Assembly (NCBI RefSeq): GCF_000346465.2
Contig: NC_034012.1
Span: 22,706,719-22,770,718 of the forward strand
Direction of reading: 5' to 3'
DNA from: Prunus persica
Taxonomy: Eukaryota; Streptophyta; Magnoliopsida; Rosales; Rosaceae
DNA: 64,000 bases
Shown: piece by piece, positions 20,570 through 31,314 of the stretch
Position numbering within the stretch: the stretch's first letter is position 1
Layout of the letters: every line of letters starts with the position of its first letter
Program-made: the position numbers and the translations under genes
The notes under the pieces: model-generated
What the model was told of the DNA's origin: nothing
The model's database searches: none
Seen by the model: only the letters and a program-made list of their open reading frames with translations

Positions 20570-21005
20570 TGTTATGTTTTCTTATTTAGATCGGTGCACT
20601 AGATACTAAGTTATATCAGGTTTTGATAAGAGTTTAAATTAAGTTATACCTTGAAGCCCAGAACCTTATGGAATAAGGAAAGGTTTTGAAGCCTATTAAG
20701 GGGGTCCTATTTATTTCCTTTTTTGCATGAACCGATTAAGTGGGCTTGGAAGATTAGTCAAGTCGGCCCTCGGTGATGAGTAGAGATGACTTGACCTCGC
20801 CCTATATAAGCTTAAGACCCTGCTCTTGTCAGACACGTTCTCTAACCCTGATCATTCATGTTCTTGCTAGGATTGTTGCTGCTACGGATAGGATGAGTTC
20901 AGAGATCGTGTACTCAAGGAAGATGGCTCCAAGTATGTCTTTATGTCTTTACGTATTTCTGTTTGTGTGAAAGATCATGAACATGTATAGTAAAGAAATC
21001 TAACA
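20570..21005 (+). repeat. 5' LTR of Copia 2
   Basis: TGTTATGTTTTC to ATCTAACA. Contains CCTATATAAGC (TATA) at about 20800. The primer-binding site begins two bases downstream. Confidence 0.93.
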
Positions 21006-21007
21006 GT

Positions 21008-21020
21008 TGGTATCAGAGCC
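21008..21020 (+). promoter_or_regulatory. Primer-binding site of Copia 2
   Basis: TGGTATCAGAGCC, complementary to the 3' end of initiator Met-tRNA, the usual plant Copia primer. Confidence 0.92.
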
Positions 21021-22430
21021 AAGTTGTTCGCACACACTGAAATTGTTTTTCAAGCATGCCTATTACGATTTCTTATCTGATTATGCCATGATGAGTTTTT
21101 TGTAATGTTTAAAATTTGAAGATGGATTAAACATGTTTTCTAAAATATCAAGAATATTAAAGAATCTGGAAAAGCATGGTTTAATTTGATTTTTCATATC
21201 TTCAAAACTTTAAACACGTTTTTGACCTACCAAATGACCTTAAAACCCTAAAAATGCCATACATCACAGAATAGCTGTGAGTTGTGTTAATTAGGTCATT
21301 CCCTATTTAGAAACGTATTTTGCGTCAAAAAGGGACACCAAGAACTCCTAAAACATTGTTCACATCTAAAACACTGCTCACGCAGAAACACTATTCACTG
21401 CAATTTTAGGGTTTTTCTCTTGAACTATGTTTTGTTTGGTTATTTTATGTGCTAGATAGGTGCTTGTTTTTGTTCTGAGAATCAACAAATTTTTCATAAC
21501 AAAACCAAACCTAAATACTCAAACCTTAAGGAAATAACCAAAATTGCATCATACCTAAATTACTTGATAAGTTTTTTCAACAAATAGAATATATCTTGTA
21601 ATGTGTTTATGATGGCACAAGATAACACGTAATTTGTGAAAGCTATAAGTAATCTCTTGCCACAAAGGTGTGATACTTAATTAAGGAAGCTTGCATATGT
21701 TATTTGTTAGTTTTGTGAATAATGTTAAACGGAAAAACAGTTTTCTCTTAACAAATTGAGAATCAGTTTCTTGGAAAGTATTTATACTTTCTTTTGCAAA
21801 TCCTTACAGCATCGGATCCTTCCTCAATCAATTTCTCTCAAATTGAAACACTCACCAATCAAACTTCAAAAGATGCAAGTTTAATTTTAAAGATATTCTT
21901 GGAATGAATGAGATCAATTATGATCTCACTCATGTTATTTGTTCGTTTATGTATCCTGTAGAACGACTCCAAAAGTTTGGGAAAAAGGAGAAGCATTTGG
22001 CTTTTAATAGGTGTCACTCTTGTCAACTTTTCACGAATGGCATTCTAGTAAAGAATATAGTGGAGCTAATTAAGAAGCGGAACAAAGATGAATTGGAGCG
22101 AAAAAGGGTTAAGGTGCAGCGACGTCGTCGACCTTATGGAGGACCCATAAGGATATACACTGCTACAAAGGACAGTCTTAGAAGTCTCAATATCGTTGTA
22201 AAGCTCGGTGTATGCGCTTATTGGGAGATAGTGGTACTTGACATGTTCCCTACTATTGAGAACAACACTTTCATGGCAGCACGTTGTGACAAGGAGGATT
22301 AGATAACTACCTGTTGTTTTCATTAAATATTATTGGAGTATTTGATTTTAAGTTGGATTCGGGATTTATTTTAGAGTTTGATGATGTAGTTTAAGTACCC
22401 TAATTGAAGAGGAATTTAAATTATGTTTCA
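21021..22430 (+). other. Copia 2 region where gag is expected
   Basis: No gag helices or zinc knuckle could be recognised. A 132-codon frame at 21904-22302 is described separately; the rest is AT-rich non-coding sequence. Confidence 0.5.
21904..22302 (+). CDS. Unrecognised 132-aa reading frame inside Copia 2
   Basis: Starts ATG (MNEINYDLTHVICSFMYPVE) and ends with TAG. It has a CHSC motif, a Lys/Arg-rich middle (RKRVKVQRRRRPYGG) and a C-terminal half with no family I know. It stands where gag or protease should be and is neither gag-like nor protease-like. It may be acquired sequence, or chance. Function unknown. Confidence 0.3.
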   Translation: MNEINYDLTHVICSFMYPVERLQKFGKKEKHLAFNRCHSCQLFTNGILVKNIVELIKKRNKDELERKRVKVQRRRRPYGGPIRIYTATKDSLRSLNIVVKLGVCAYWEIVVLDMFPTIENNTFMAARCDKED

Positions 22431-25306
22431 AGATTATAAGACTTGGTTTTATTTTGGATTCAATAAAGATGTTTTTGTATCTCAGAATTCAAAGAAATAT
22501 AAAGATGGATTATATTGTCTCAATTACAATAACGATGGTGAAGGTTTAATAGTTGAATTGAGTGAGAAAAAGATTAGAAGTGAAGGAACATCCACTAAGT
22601 AATGGCATGGATGTTTAGGGCACATTTCAAAGAAAGAATAAAAATTCTTGTTAAGGAACAAATCTTGCCATCACTGACCTTCAGTGATGACGAAATTTGT
22701 ATTGAATGTGTCAAAGGAAAACTCTCTAGGACTAAGAAGAAAGGTGCAACTTGCAGTAGTGATCTTTTAGAGATCATCCACACAGATATTTCTGGACCAT
22801 TCCCTCATCAAACAATTGATGGAAATCGTTATTTCATCACTTTTATAGATGACCATTCTCGTTTTGGTTATTTGTATCTCGTAGAAGAAAAGTCTCAAGC
22901 TTTTGAAATGTTCAAGATTTTTCAAACTGAAGTAGAAAGGCAACTTGAGAAAAAGATCAAAATTGTGAGGTCAGACATAGGGGATGAATATTATGGATGT
23001 TTGATGAATGAGGAAGATGTGTTAGACCTTTTTACTAGGTATCTACAAGGAAATGGAATAGCTGCTCAATACACAATGCTAGGAATTCCGCAACAGAATG
23101 GTGTGGCTGAGAGAAGAAATCAAACTTTAAAGGATCGAACTTTGAAGACATGGTTCTTAACAAGATTTCCAAAACTGATTTTCCTACGTTTTTTAGAGAG
23201 GCGATCAAACCAGCAAACTATAAAGGGCCTAGTAACTCCGTACCTAAGATATTTTTTCAAAATTTGGACTTCCAGAAAGCCTAGCCTGCGGCACCTTTAT
23301 GTATAGGGTTGCAAAGCTGAAGTTAGAATCTATAACCCTTAAGAGAAGAATATAACCTTTAAAAGAAGAAGCTTGATCCTAAAACGATTAGCTGTCATTT
23401 TATAGGTATCCCGCAAGGTCAAAGAGTTTTAGATTTTACTGTCCAAATTATGGTACCTTAATTGTTGAGACTGGTTGTGCAAAGTTTATAGAATATGAGA
23501 AAAATGCTATTGGGAATGAAGATTTCATTTTCGAAGAAGAAGGTGATGTAGCTGTGATCGAGAATGATGAACAAGATGTTACACCCTTGATTCGTTTAAG
23601 TGAAACTATATTGGAACTTCCTCAGTTTGAAGAACTTGTTGATCAACAAGAACAAGCCGTCGAGAATCCCGAGCTGGATAATCCACAAGAACCAGTGCAA
23701 CCGAGAAATCTCCATAGCAAATTCAGATTATGTGTACTGAAAAGACGCAGATTTTGATATTGGAGATGAGACTGATCCAACAAGTTTTAAAGAAGCTATG
23801 GAAAGTCATAATGCAAACAAATGGAGGGAAACTATGTTGAATGAACTCAAAAGCATAAAGAATAATCAAGTATGGGAATTAGTTGAACCTCACAAGAGCC
23901 AGAAATTGGTAGGCTTAAAATGGGTATTTAAAACGAAGAAGGATAAGGATGGAAGAATCGAAAGATTTAAGGCTGGATTGGTAGCAAAAAGAATTCACCT
24001 AAAGGGAGGGAATTGACTACATTGAGCATTTCCTCTAGTTTCCACCAAAGATTCTTTCGTCATCATTATGGCTTTGGTGGCGCATTATGACCTACATTTA
24101 CCTCAAATGGATGTCAAAACTGCCTTCTTGAATGGTGAACTCGAAGAAGAAAATTTTATAAGGCAACCTGAAGGGTTTGCAAAGGAGGGAAAAGATCATA
24201 TGGTTTGCAAACTTGGCTAGGCAATTTATGGACTGAAGCAAGCAAGTAAGAGGTGGTATTTCAAATTTCACCAAACAATTTCATCTTATGGCTTTGAAGA
24301 GAACATAGCCGATCAATGCATTTATCTGAAGAAGTTTGGGAGCTGATTTATTTTTCTAGTGTTGTATGTCGACGATATACTTTTGGCTACAAATGATCAC
24401 AATTTATTGAAAGACACTAAAAAGCTACTTTCAAACAATTTTGAGATGAAGGATTCGGGAGAAGCTTTTTTTGTGTTAGGCATTGAAATTCAGAGAGACC
24501 GAGCTCAAAGTCTCTAAGGCTTGTCGCAGAAAACATACATTTAAAGGATACTCAAGCCTTTTGACATGAGTATGTGTTCTAGACAGAAAGTTCCGTTAGC
24601 TAGAGGAGATTTAAAGAAGGAGCATTGCCCCCAGAATAAAGAAGAAGAAGAAGAGATGAGGAATAAGTCGTACGCTTCTCTAGTTGGAAGCATTATCTAT
24701 GCACAAGTGTGTACAAAGCCAGACCTAGCCTTGTGCATCAGCAAGATGGGGAGATTTCAGTACCTATAGAGAACAAAGGCTTATATGCTGATTTATAGAC
24801 GCACAGAGAATCTAGAGCTCGTTGGTTATGCTGATGCGAATTTTGGAAAAGCAAAGGATGATTACATCTCTACTTCAGGTTTTCTTTTCAAGATGGCAGG
24901 AGCAGCTGTTGCTTGGAAGAGTGCTAAATATTCTGGTGTTTCGAGTTTAACCATGTTTTCAGAATACATAGCTTGCTATGAAGCCACTTCCCATGCAGTA
25001 TGGCTAAGGAATTTTATTAAAGACATTAAGGTGGTGGACTTTATTTCTAGACCAATACAGATATATAATGACAATACTAAGGTTGTTTTTCACTGCATGA
25101 ACAACAAGATGTCATCTGGACTTCAGCATATTGACATAAAATATTTAATAATGAGGGAAAAGGTAGCGGACAAACTAGTCAGGTTTGATCATATCAGAAC
25201 TCAAGATATGATTGCAGATCCGTTCACAAAGTTTTTGCCTTCAGAAGCTTTTTTGAGACATGTTGAGAGCATGGAATTATTTCCTAGCTTTGATGCTGCA
25301 ATCTAG
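22430..25306 (+). pseudogene. Copia 2 pol remnant (integrase, reverse transcriptase, RNase H)
   Basis: Integrase at about 22600-23130: CIECVKGK, IHTDISGPFP, FIDDHSRFGY, VRSDIGDEYYG (normally SDRGGE) and QQNGVAERRNQTL. After a scrambled stretch, reverse transcriptase at about 23790-24500: [55 protein letters not shown] and the catalytic LYVDDILLA. RNase H follows: SLVGSIIYAQVCTKPDLA, LVGYADANFGKAKDD, STSGFLFKMAGAAVAWKS, HIDIKYLIMREKV, and it ends DPFTKFLP near 25306. At least six in-frame stops and several frameshifts show it is dead. Confidence 0.93.
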
Positions 25307-25837
25307 TGGGAGTCTTGTTCCCATTCTGATATTTTACTCGTTTGTTTAATTTGTTGTTTTCTGGATTTAGGGATTTGCATTTAAGGATGTTAATTTGGTT
25401 GACAGTTTTATTTATTATTGAATAAACTCTACCATTTTGACTATTTAGCTGTTTAAACTTATTATGCAATTTTGTTTATGCATGTGAGTTTATGGTCTCT
25501 TTTGAGATACTATTGTTTTAATAACATTGCGGATTGACTCTTTCTAAGTCGTAAAGGGGCACATGTACTAAAAAGCATAAAGATTCACATTACGGATCAG
25601 TACATATTAAGGTTCGCGTTGTAGGTGCTTCATGTGTTTTGAGATTGCATTATGTGATTATAGATGGCCTGTTTTAAATAAAGAGAGTAGTGCTTGTCCA
25701 TAGTTCGTTTTGTCTAATCACATTTCACTAAAGCTTGAGGGGAAGGACTTAACTGTTTTAAACTCATGGCCAATAAAGATTATCAAACCTTTCGGAATAC
25801 AGAAGCTTAGTGCTCTAATGTTTGATCTAGTGGAGAA

Positions 25838-26699
25838 TATTATGTTTTCTTATTTAGATCGGTGCACTAGATACTAAGTTATATCAGGTTTTGATAAGAG
25901 TTTAAATTAAGTTATATCTTGAGACCCAGAACCTTGTGGAATAAGGAAACGTTTTGAAGCCCATTAAGGGGTCCTATTTATTTCCTTTTTTGCATGAACC
26001 GATTAAGTGGGCTTGGAAGATTAGTCCAGTCGACCCTCGATGATGAGTAGAGACGACTTGACCTAGCCCTATATAAGCTTAAGGCCTTGCTCTCGTCAGA
26101 CATGTTCTCTAACCCTATTCTCATCATAAAGAGAGAGCTGAAACAGATTCTGAGAGAGAGAGCAGAAGTCTTGAGCCATTCCTGTTCTTGCTAGGATTGC
26201 TGCTGCTGCGGATCGGATGAGTTCAGAGGTCGTGTACTAGATACTAAGTTATATCAGGTTTTGATAAGAGTTTAAATTAAGTTATATCTTGAGACCCAGA
26301 ACCTTGTGGAATAAGGAAACGTTTTGAAGCCCATTAAGGGGTCCTATTTATTTCCTTTTTTGCATGAACCGATTAAGTGGGCTTGGAAGATTAGTCCAGT
26401 CGACCCTCGATGATGAGTAGAGACGACTTGACCTAGCCCTATATAAGCTTAAGGCCTTGCTCTCGTCAGACATGTTCTCTAACCCTATTCTCATCATAAA
26501 GAGAGAGCTGAAACAGATTCTGAGAGAGAGAGCAGAAGTCTTGAGCCATTCCTGTTCTTGCTAGGATTGCTGCTGCTGCGGATCGGATGAGTTCAGAGGT
26601 CGTGTACTCAAGGAAGATGGCTTCAGGTATGTCTTTATGTCTCTACATATTTCAGTTTGTGTGAAAGATTATGAACATATATATTAAAGAAATCTAACA
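25838..26699 (+). repeat. 3' LTR of Copia 2 with a 370-bp internal tandem duplication
   Basis: The unit starting ACTAGATACTAAGTTATATC at 25866 is repeated exactly or nearly so from 26236 to 26605. ACTAG versus ACTC at the junctions suggests recombination at a short ACT homology. Either a real duplication or an assembly artefact. Confidence 0.9.
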
Positions 26700-26704
26700 A
26701 CTAT

Positions 26705-27162
26705 AAGCTAGATTTATTTATTTGTTTTTTGGTAGTAGACTTTTTAATGAAATGATCTTATATGTTATTTTCCCCTTCAACAACTGTCAACAATCAACAT
26801 AATAACTGGTTAATCCATTGTGTAGAAATGCATGTCTTTTGCATACGCAGTGAAGCTTCCTTTAATTCCATATTTAGGACACAGGAGAGGGATATACGTA
26901 ACCACAAAATAAGACTGATTTTGAATATCATTCTGATTTTCCAAATGCATCTGGACGCTGAATGTTAGACTTGGAGAAAATATGTTGAAGAATTGTGTTT
27001 TCACTGAAAAGTACAAAACATCTATTGGGTTTTCAGTATAACTAGCTGCCACATAGAGGTCGGATTTTCTTGGTACATCTCCTGTTTTTATTTGTAAATT
27101 CTTGAAAGTAGACAAATATAAATTATTATAGTCACGGATTTGTTTATACTTCCATTTTATAT
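26705..27162. other. Spacer right of Copia 2
   Basis: AT-rich. A 121-aa minus-strand frame (26810-27175) matches nothing I know and has no supporting promoter or splice evidence, so I call no gene. Confidence 0.5.
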
Positions 27163-27890
27163 ATGTTGAGTTCATTTGGTTATGTTAGTACTTTATCACA
27201 CATGGCGTTGCATTATTCGGCGTGTGATAAAACAGGCCACATGCGTAGGACTTGGTTTCGTCCAGCCACACGTGGCGCAGGCGTGTGGACTTCCTTGGTT
27301 ATGATGAATTTTATCACACGTGGTGTTGGATTTTCGGGCATGTGTGCTCACTTGGATACTGGTTACCTTACCATACGTGGCGTTACATTATTCCGGAGTG
27401 TGGTAAGGGATCCAGACACTTTGGTTACTGTTACTTTACTACGCGTGGCGTTGGATTCTCCAGCTTGTAGTTAAGTAACGAAGAGAGGGAAAAAAATTAT
27501 TATACCATATCGGGAAAAAGAGTAACGTTTAAAAGAATTATGTTTAGTATATTGTGATTTTAATTAAAGGGAAAAGATGATTCTAGAATTAACTTATTAG
27601 TATTACTGAAAATGGTTGTATGTTATCTGAATCGTGATTGTCGATAGACGAACTACGTGTGGCTTAATCCCTCACGAAGGGGTACGTAGGTAGCCAGAGA
27701 TTTTACCTAGGTGTAGCGGTAGGCTAAATTTTATTTCTGGAACTTTAATTCGGTCATTTGGATCTGGTCTTACTTCTTTTATTTTTGATGAGTTTGGCTT
27801 TGACTTTGTCGGTGGTCCTGAAGCTCGATTGAAACCAAGGCGTGATTAAATGATTGTTCATATTCCAGTTTGACTAAGTGGGGGTTGTTA
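27163..27890 (+). mobile_element. Remnant of an LTR retrotransposon (probably Ty3/Gypsy)
   Basis: GAACTACGTGTGGCTTAATC (27650-27669), then CCTCACGAAGGGGTACGTAG, matches a phrase I recall as common in plant Gypsy LTR or leader sequences. A polypurine-like AAGTGGGGG at 27876-27884 followed by TTGTTAAAATG could be a 3' LTR junction. No pol is left. Boundaries are uncertain. Confidence 0.45.
27190..27480. repeat. Array of five related hairpins
   Basis: Repeated units share a core GTGGCGTTGGATT with TC and GG following, each flanked by arms that pair. Hairpin 1: TTTATCACAC (27192-27201) with GTGTGATAAA (27222-27231). Hairpin 2: CCACAC (27266) with GTGTGG (27283). Hairpin 3 near 27311-27346 is partial. 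Hairpin 4: CCTTACCATAC (27366) with GTGTGGTAAGG (27398). Hairpin 5: GTTACTTTACTACGC (27430) with TTGTAGTTAAGTAAC (27465). Arms differ between units yet still pair. Confidence 0.8.
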
Positions 27891-28008
27891 AAATGTGTTT
27901 ATGGTTGAGACAATCATCATAATAATAATAATAATATACTAAAAGGGAAAGAGTTATGAAGAAAAATAATTAATTAACAAAGGAGGCAGATCTCTCTTAC
28001 CACATTTG
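27891..28008. other. AT-rich spacer before the inverted repeat
   Basis: Includes (AAT)n-like sequence at 27919-27937. No gene. Confidence 0.6.
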
Positions 28009-28256
28009 TACCACATTTATTGACTACATTGTTGATCATCTAGGTGGATCCCACATACATTAGATTCAAAATAATCAATAAATGTGGTAGCATTGCATTC
28101 AAAATATAGAGAAAATAAATAAATTAAACACTGAATTAAGGCGAAACGCATTTGTACAGAAAATCAGCTATGTTCATTGGGTATACCAAGTAGAAAAGAA
28201 GAGCCATTTTGAGGAGGTTAGAGTATTGCTGAAAAATTAAATAAAAGTATGTATAC
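28009..28256. repeat. Left arm of a ~248-bp inverted repeat
   Basis: TACCACATTTATTGACTACA through to GTATGTATAC. Its reverse complement is present, nearly without change, at 28766-29014. The arms flank an assembly gap. Confidence 0.95.
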
Positions 28257-28284
28257 TAAAACTCCCTGTACTCTCTTCTTCATC

Positions 28285-28765
28285 NNNNNNNNNNNNNNNN
28301 NNNNNNNNNNNNNNNNNNNNNNNNNNNNNNNNNNNNNNNNNNNNNNNNNNNNNNNNNNNNNNNNNNNNNNNNNNNNNNNNNNNNNNNNNNNNNNNNNNNN
28401 NNNNNNNNNNNNNNNNNNNNNNNNNNNNNNNNNNNNNNNNNNNNNNNNNNNNNNNNNNNNNNNNNNNNNNNNNNNNNNNNNNNNNNNNNNNNNNNNNNNN
28501 NNNNNNNNNNNNNNNNNNNNNNNNNNNNNNNNNNNNNNNNNNNNNNNNNNNNNNNNNNNNNNNNNNNNNNNNNNNNNNNNNNNNNNNNNNNNNNNNNNNN
28601 NNNNNNNNNNNNNNNNNNNNNNNNNNNNNNNNNNNNNNNNNNNNNNNNNNNNNNNNNNNNNNNNNNNNNNNNNNNNNNNNNNNNNNNNNNNNNNNNNNNN
28701 NNNNNNNNNNNNNNNNNNNNNNNNNNNNNNNNNNNNNNNNNNNNNNNNNNNNNNNNNNNNNNNNN
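28285..28765. other. Assembly gap (481 N)
   Basis: All bases are N. Reading frames crossing it are meaningless. It lies in the centre of the inverted repeat, where hairpin sequence often defeats assembly. Confidence 0.99.
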
Positions 28766-29014
28766 GTATACATACTTTTTATTTAATTTTTCAGCAATAC
28801 TCTAACCTCCTCAAAATGGCTCTTCTTTTCTACTTGGTATACCCAATGAACATAGCTGATTTTCTGTACAAATGCGTTTCGCCTTAATTCAGTGTTTAAT
28901 TTATTTATTTTCTCTATATTTTGAATGCAATGCTACCACATTTATTGATTATTTTGAATCTAATGTATGTGGGATCCACCTAGATGATCAACAATGTAGT
29001 CAATAAATGTGGTA
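28766..29014. repeat. Right arm of the inverted repeat, abutting the S1-like gene TATA box
   Basis: The arm begins GTATACATAC and ends AATGTGGTA at 29014. The TATA box TATAAATA of the next gene occupies 29013-29020, so the arm overlaps its first two bases. It could be a terminal-inverted-repeat (MITE-like) element. Confidence 0.93.
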
Positions 29015-29020
29015 TAAATA
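29013..29020 (+). promoter_or_regulatory. TATA box of the S1-like gene
   Basis: TATAAATA, 71 bases upstream of the ATG at 29091. A transcription start near 29045 would give a leader of about 45 bases. Its first bases coincide with the end of the inverted repeat arm. Confidence 0.7.
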
Positions 29021-29090
29021 GCAATACATGCTTGCAAACAAAACCTAGATCGATCAAGCAAGTGTACTCGAATATTAGAGATCAAAAGCA

Positions 29091-29510
29091 ATGGCTAAGA
29101 TGATGATATCCTCCTCCATGTCCATAATGGTCTTGCTTATGATGATATCGTTATTCCAGAGTGGTTTTGCTATAGAACCTGCTTTAACGAGAGTTGTGAA
29201 CATAACTAATGACCTGGGGTCGGGGATTGGGTTGATTATTCACTGCAAATCAGCGGACAATGATCTTGGCAAACACGAAGTCCCGTTTCAATCCCACTTT
29301 TCATGGAGCTTCAAATCCAATCCCCTTTTTCAAAACACAGAATTCTATTGCTACATGTGGTGGGAAAATGTTAGCGGAAGCTTCGATGTGTACAAAGCTG
29401 TTAGAGATGATGAAAGATGTGCAAGTAAGTGTTGGTGGAGCATTAGAACCATTGGAGCCTTTTCTTATAATGAAAACCTAGATAGGTGGGATCTTATGTA
29501 TATTTGGTAA
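29091..29510 (+). CDS. Self-incompatibility protein S1-like (SPH family) small secreted protein
   Basis: A single-exon gene of 139 residues, the usual size for the plant self-incompatibility S1/SPH family (PF05938). Residues 1-27 form a hydrophobic signal peptide ending SGFA. The mature part has the family layout: RVVNITNDL, LIIHCKSADNDLG, FSWSFKSNPLFQNTEFYCYM, SFDVYKAVRDDERC and SKCWWSI. Four Cys at 52, 87, 110 and 114 fit the conserved disulfide pattern, and N-glycosylation sites are at Asn 37 and Asn 93. The start has good context (AGCAATGGC). A TATA box lies at 29013 and an AATAAA follows at 29529. In poppy a member of the family is the pistil self-incompatibility determinant; most members in other plants have no known role. 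The gene is intact and the only plausible non-transposon gene in the window. Confidence 0.92.
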   Translation: MAKMMISSSMSIMVLLMMISLFQSGFAIEPALTRVVNITNDLGSGIGLIIHCKSADNDLGKHEVPFQSHFSWSFKSNPLFQNTEFYCYMWWENVSGSFDVYKAVRDDERCASKCWWSIRTIGAFSYNENLDRWDLMYIW

Positions 29511-29528
29511 ATGTGAAGTACTATTGTT

Positions 29529-29545
29529 CAATAAAAAAAAAAAAG
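29529..29545 (+). terminator. AATAAA polyadenylation signal and A-run after the S1-like gene
   Basis: CAATAAAAAAAAAAAAGG, about 20 bases after the stop codon. Confidence 0.5.
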
Positions 29546-30469
29546 GCCAGCACCAGGCCTGGGAGGAATAATATATAAATTGCTTTATTTTGTTATTGAA
29601 AATTAGTCCCTCCTCTTGCATACACTTAATTATATCACCCTCATTTTTTTTAATACAAGCAATAGTACGTCTAAACTAAAAGAGAGTGAGGTTTCTCACA
29701 TACACTACCAATGAGTCATAGGGGTTCGAATATGAGATCATTGGTCTACAAGTCAAAGTCCTTTTTCACTGCGTTAGCAATATCTCCCTCTTTGATTTCA
29801 ATTTTTTTATTTAATTCCTTTGAAGTTTTAGTATTCTAGTTTTGTCATTCAGATTCTTGAGAGAAACGCTCTGCTATGATATCTATTTTGTCCATGTAAA
29901 CTCATTTCTTACATAATAGAATGATTGCACATAAATTGTTGTGGAAATCTCTTTCATCGTTTTTTTTTTTTCCTTTATAATTTTTTCTTTTTAAGGAATT
30001 TTTTTAAAAAGCACTTTGACTTAATTTTATCATTCCTTCCTAGCTCCTTATAGTATTTGTGTTACAAGTAGTGAATCGTTGTATGTGTGGTTCTCCTATG
30101 CTTGCTTGATATGCATATTGTGGTCTGTCAGTTGCAAACATTAAATGGTTCAGTAAATATACAAGTACTTATGGCAATATATATATATATATAATTTTTC
30201 TCTAATGCGGATGTCCGCATACTGTTAAAATCCGGGCGTCCCCTTTGCAACTTTTTTTTGCAGTTGGATTGGATTCCTGTCATTCCAAGTGGTCTGCAAT
30301 TGCAAGTGCTTATATAAACATGTTGCAAGAACCTTGAGAGCAACCAATGGCAGTACTTTCTTCTTCTGCAACTCCACGTTCCCACATGTGCTTTATATGC
30401 TTTCTTCTTCTGCATCTGCACATATTCCCAAACCCCAAACCCATGTTTCTTATGTATATTAATATATTG
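29546..30469. other. Intergenic spacer left of CACTA 2
   Basis: AT-rich, with an (AT)n tract at about 30180-30193. A 114-aa minus-strand frame (30128-30472) ends in CACTA sequence and matches nothing known. No gene called. Confidence 0.6.
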
Positions 30470-30483
30470 CACTACTACAAAAA

Positions 30484-31314
30484 TTGAAAATGACGACCAG
30501 AAAACAATGACGGTAGAACAAAATACCGTCGTTGTGTTTAGAAATATGACAGTAACAGAAAACCGTCGTGGATAAGTAACTTAAACACCTAAAAAATCGA
30601 GATCCGCTTGGGTATTTCTAAAACACGACGCACCAAACTTTAAAAGTGTCCTCTTATTTAACAGGTTTTCTTCAGACTTAAACTCTAACCCAAAAACAAC
30701 GATAGCATGTATGAAGCCACCGACGTAGAAAGTAAAGACGACGATTTACCACAATAGCCGCTGTGTTAACTCCTAGATAAACACGACCAACTGTTCTTAA
30801 TCAGCGTTGTATAATTTTAATGGAAGCAGCATCGGTATATTACAAATCAGCACTATATTAAAGCCATGTACCACGACGGTAAAGATAAATTTATCGACAT
30901 ATTACACCCCAATGTACTACGACGATATGTATAACACTATTATCGTATAGAGTAGTAGAGAACCACGACACTAGAAGAGTAGATAACAACGTCTAAATTC
31001 AAAAATATCCACGTCGTATTTTTACTATATCAAGACGTATTAAGTTAGTACACGACGATGGTCTGTATAAGTTAGTACTAACCACGTCAGTTTGTTTAAT
31101 GAGCGTCGTATATTATTTTACCAAGTCGTTAAGTGAAAAGTACCGTCATATTCATTCAATTTATACAACTGCCCTTATCTGTAAACCGTCGTCTTCATTT
31201 TTATTGCTTTTGAAGATTTTTTTTCTTGGATTTTGGTAGCCTACGATGGTAGATCAACAAAATTACAAGAATGGAGAAAAACCACGACGATTTATATAGA
31301 AAACCGTCGTCACA
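30484..31314. repeat. 5' subterminal repeats of CACTA 2
   Basis: Motifs such as ACGACGG, CCGTCGT and CCACGACG, more decayed than in element 1. No coding sequence. Confidence 0.8.

Larger units (their letters stand above)
20570..26699 (+). mobile_element. Ty1/Copia retrotransposon 2, degenerate
   Basis: 5' LTR 20570-21005, primer-binding site TGGTATCAGAGCC at 21008, polypurine tract CTAGTGGAGAA before 25838, and 3' LTR 25838-26699. ACTAT at 20565-20569 and ACTAT at 26700-26704 are the target duplication. The 3' LTR is 862 bp against 436 bp for the 5' LTR because of a 370-bp tandem duplication and an extra ~57-bp segment. The coding region has many stops and frameshifts. Confidence 0.93.

Noticed and set aside
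26810..27175. 121-aa minus-strand frame
   Set aside because: No recognisable domain, promoter or splice signals; AT-rich codons consistent with chance.
27163..27474. 103-aa and 72-aa frames over the hairpin array
   Set aside because: They translate a tandem non-coding repeat in several frames; repetition explains the openness.
28237..28887. Long reading frames on both strands crossing 28285-28765
   Set aside because: They consist mostly of N from the assembly gap.
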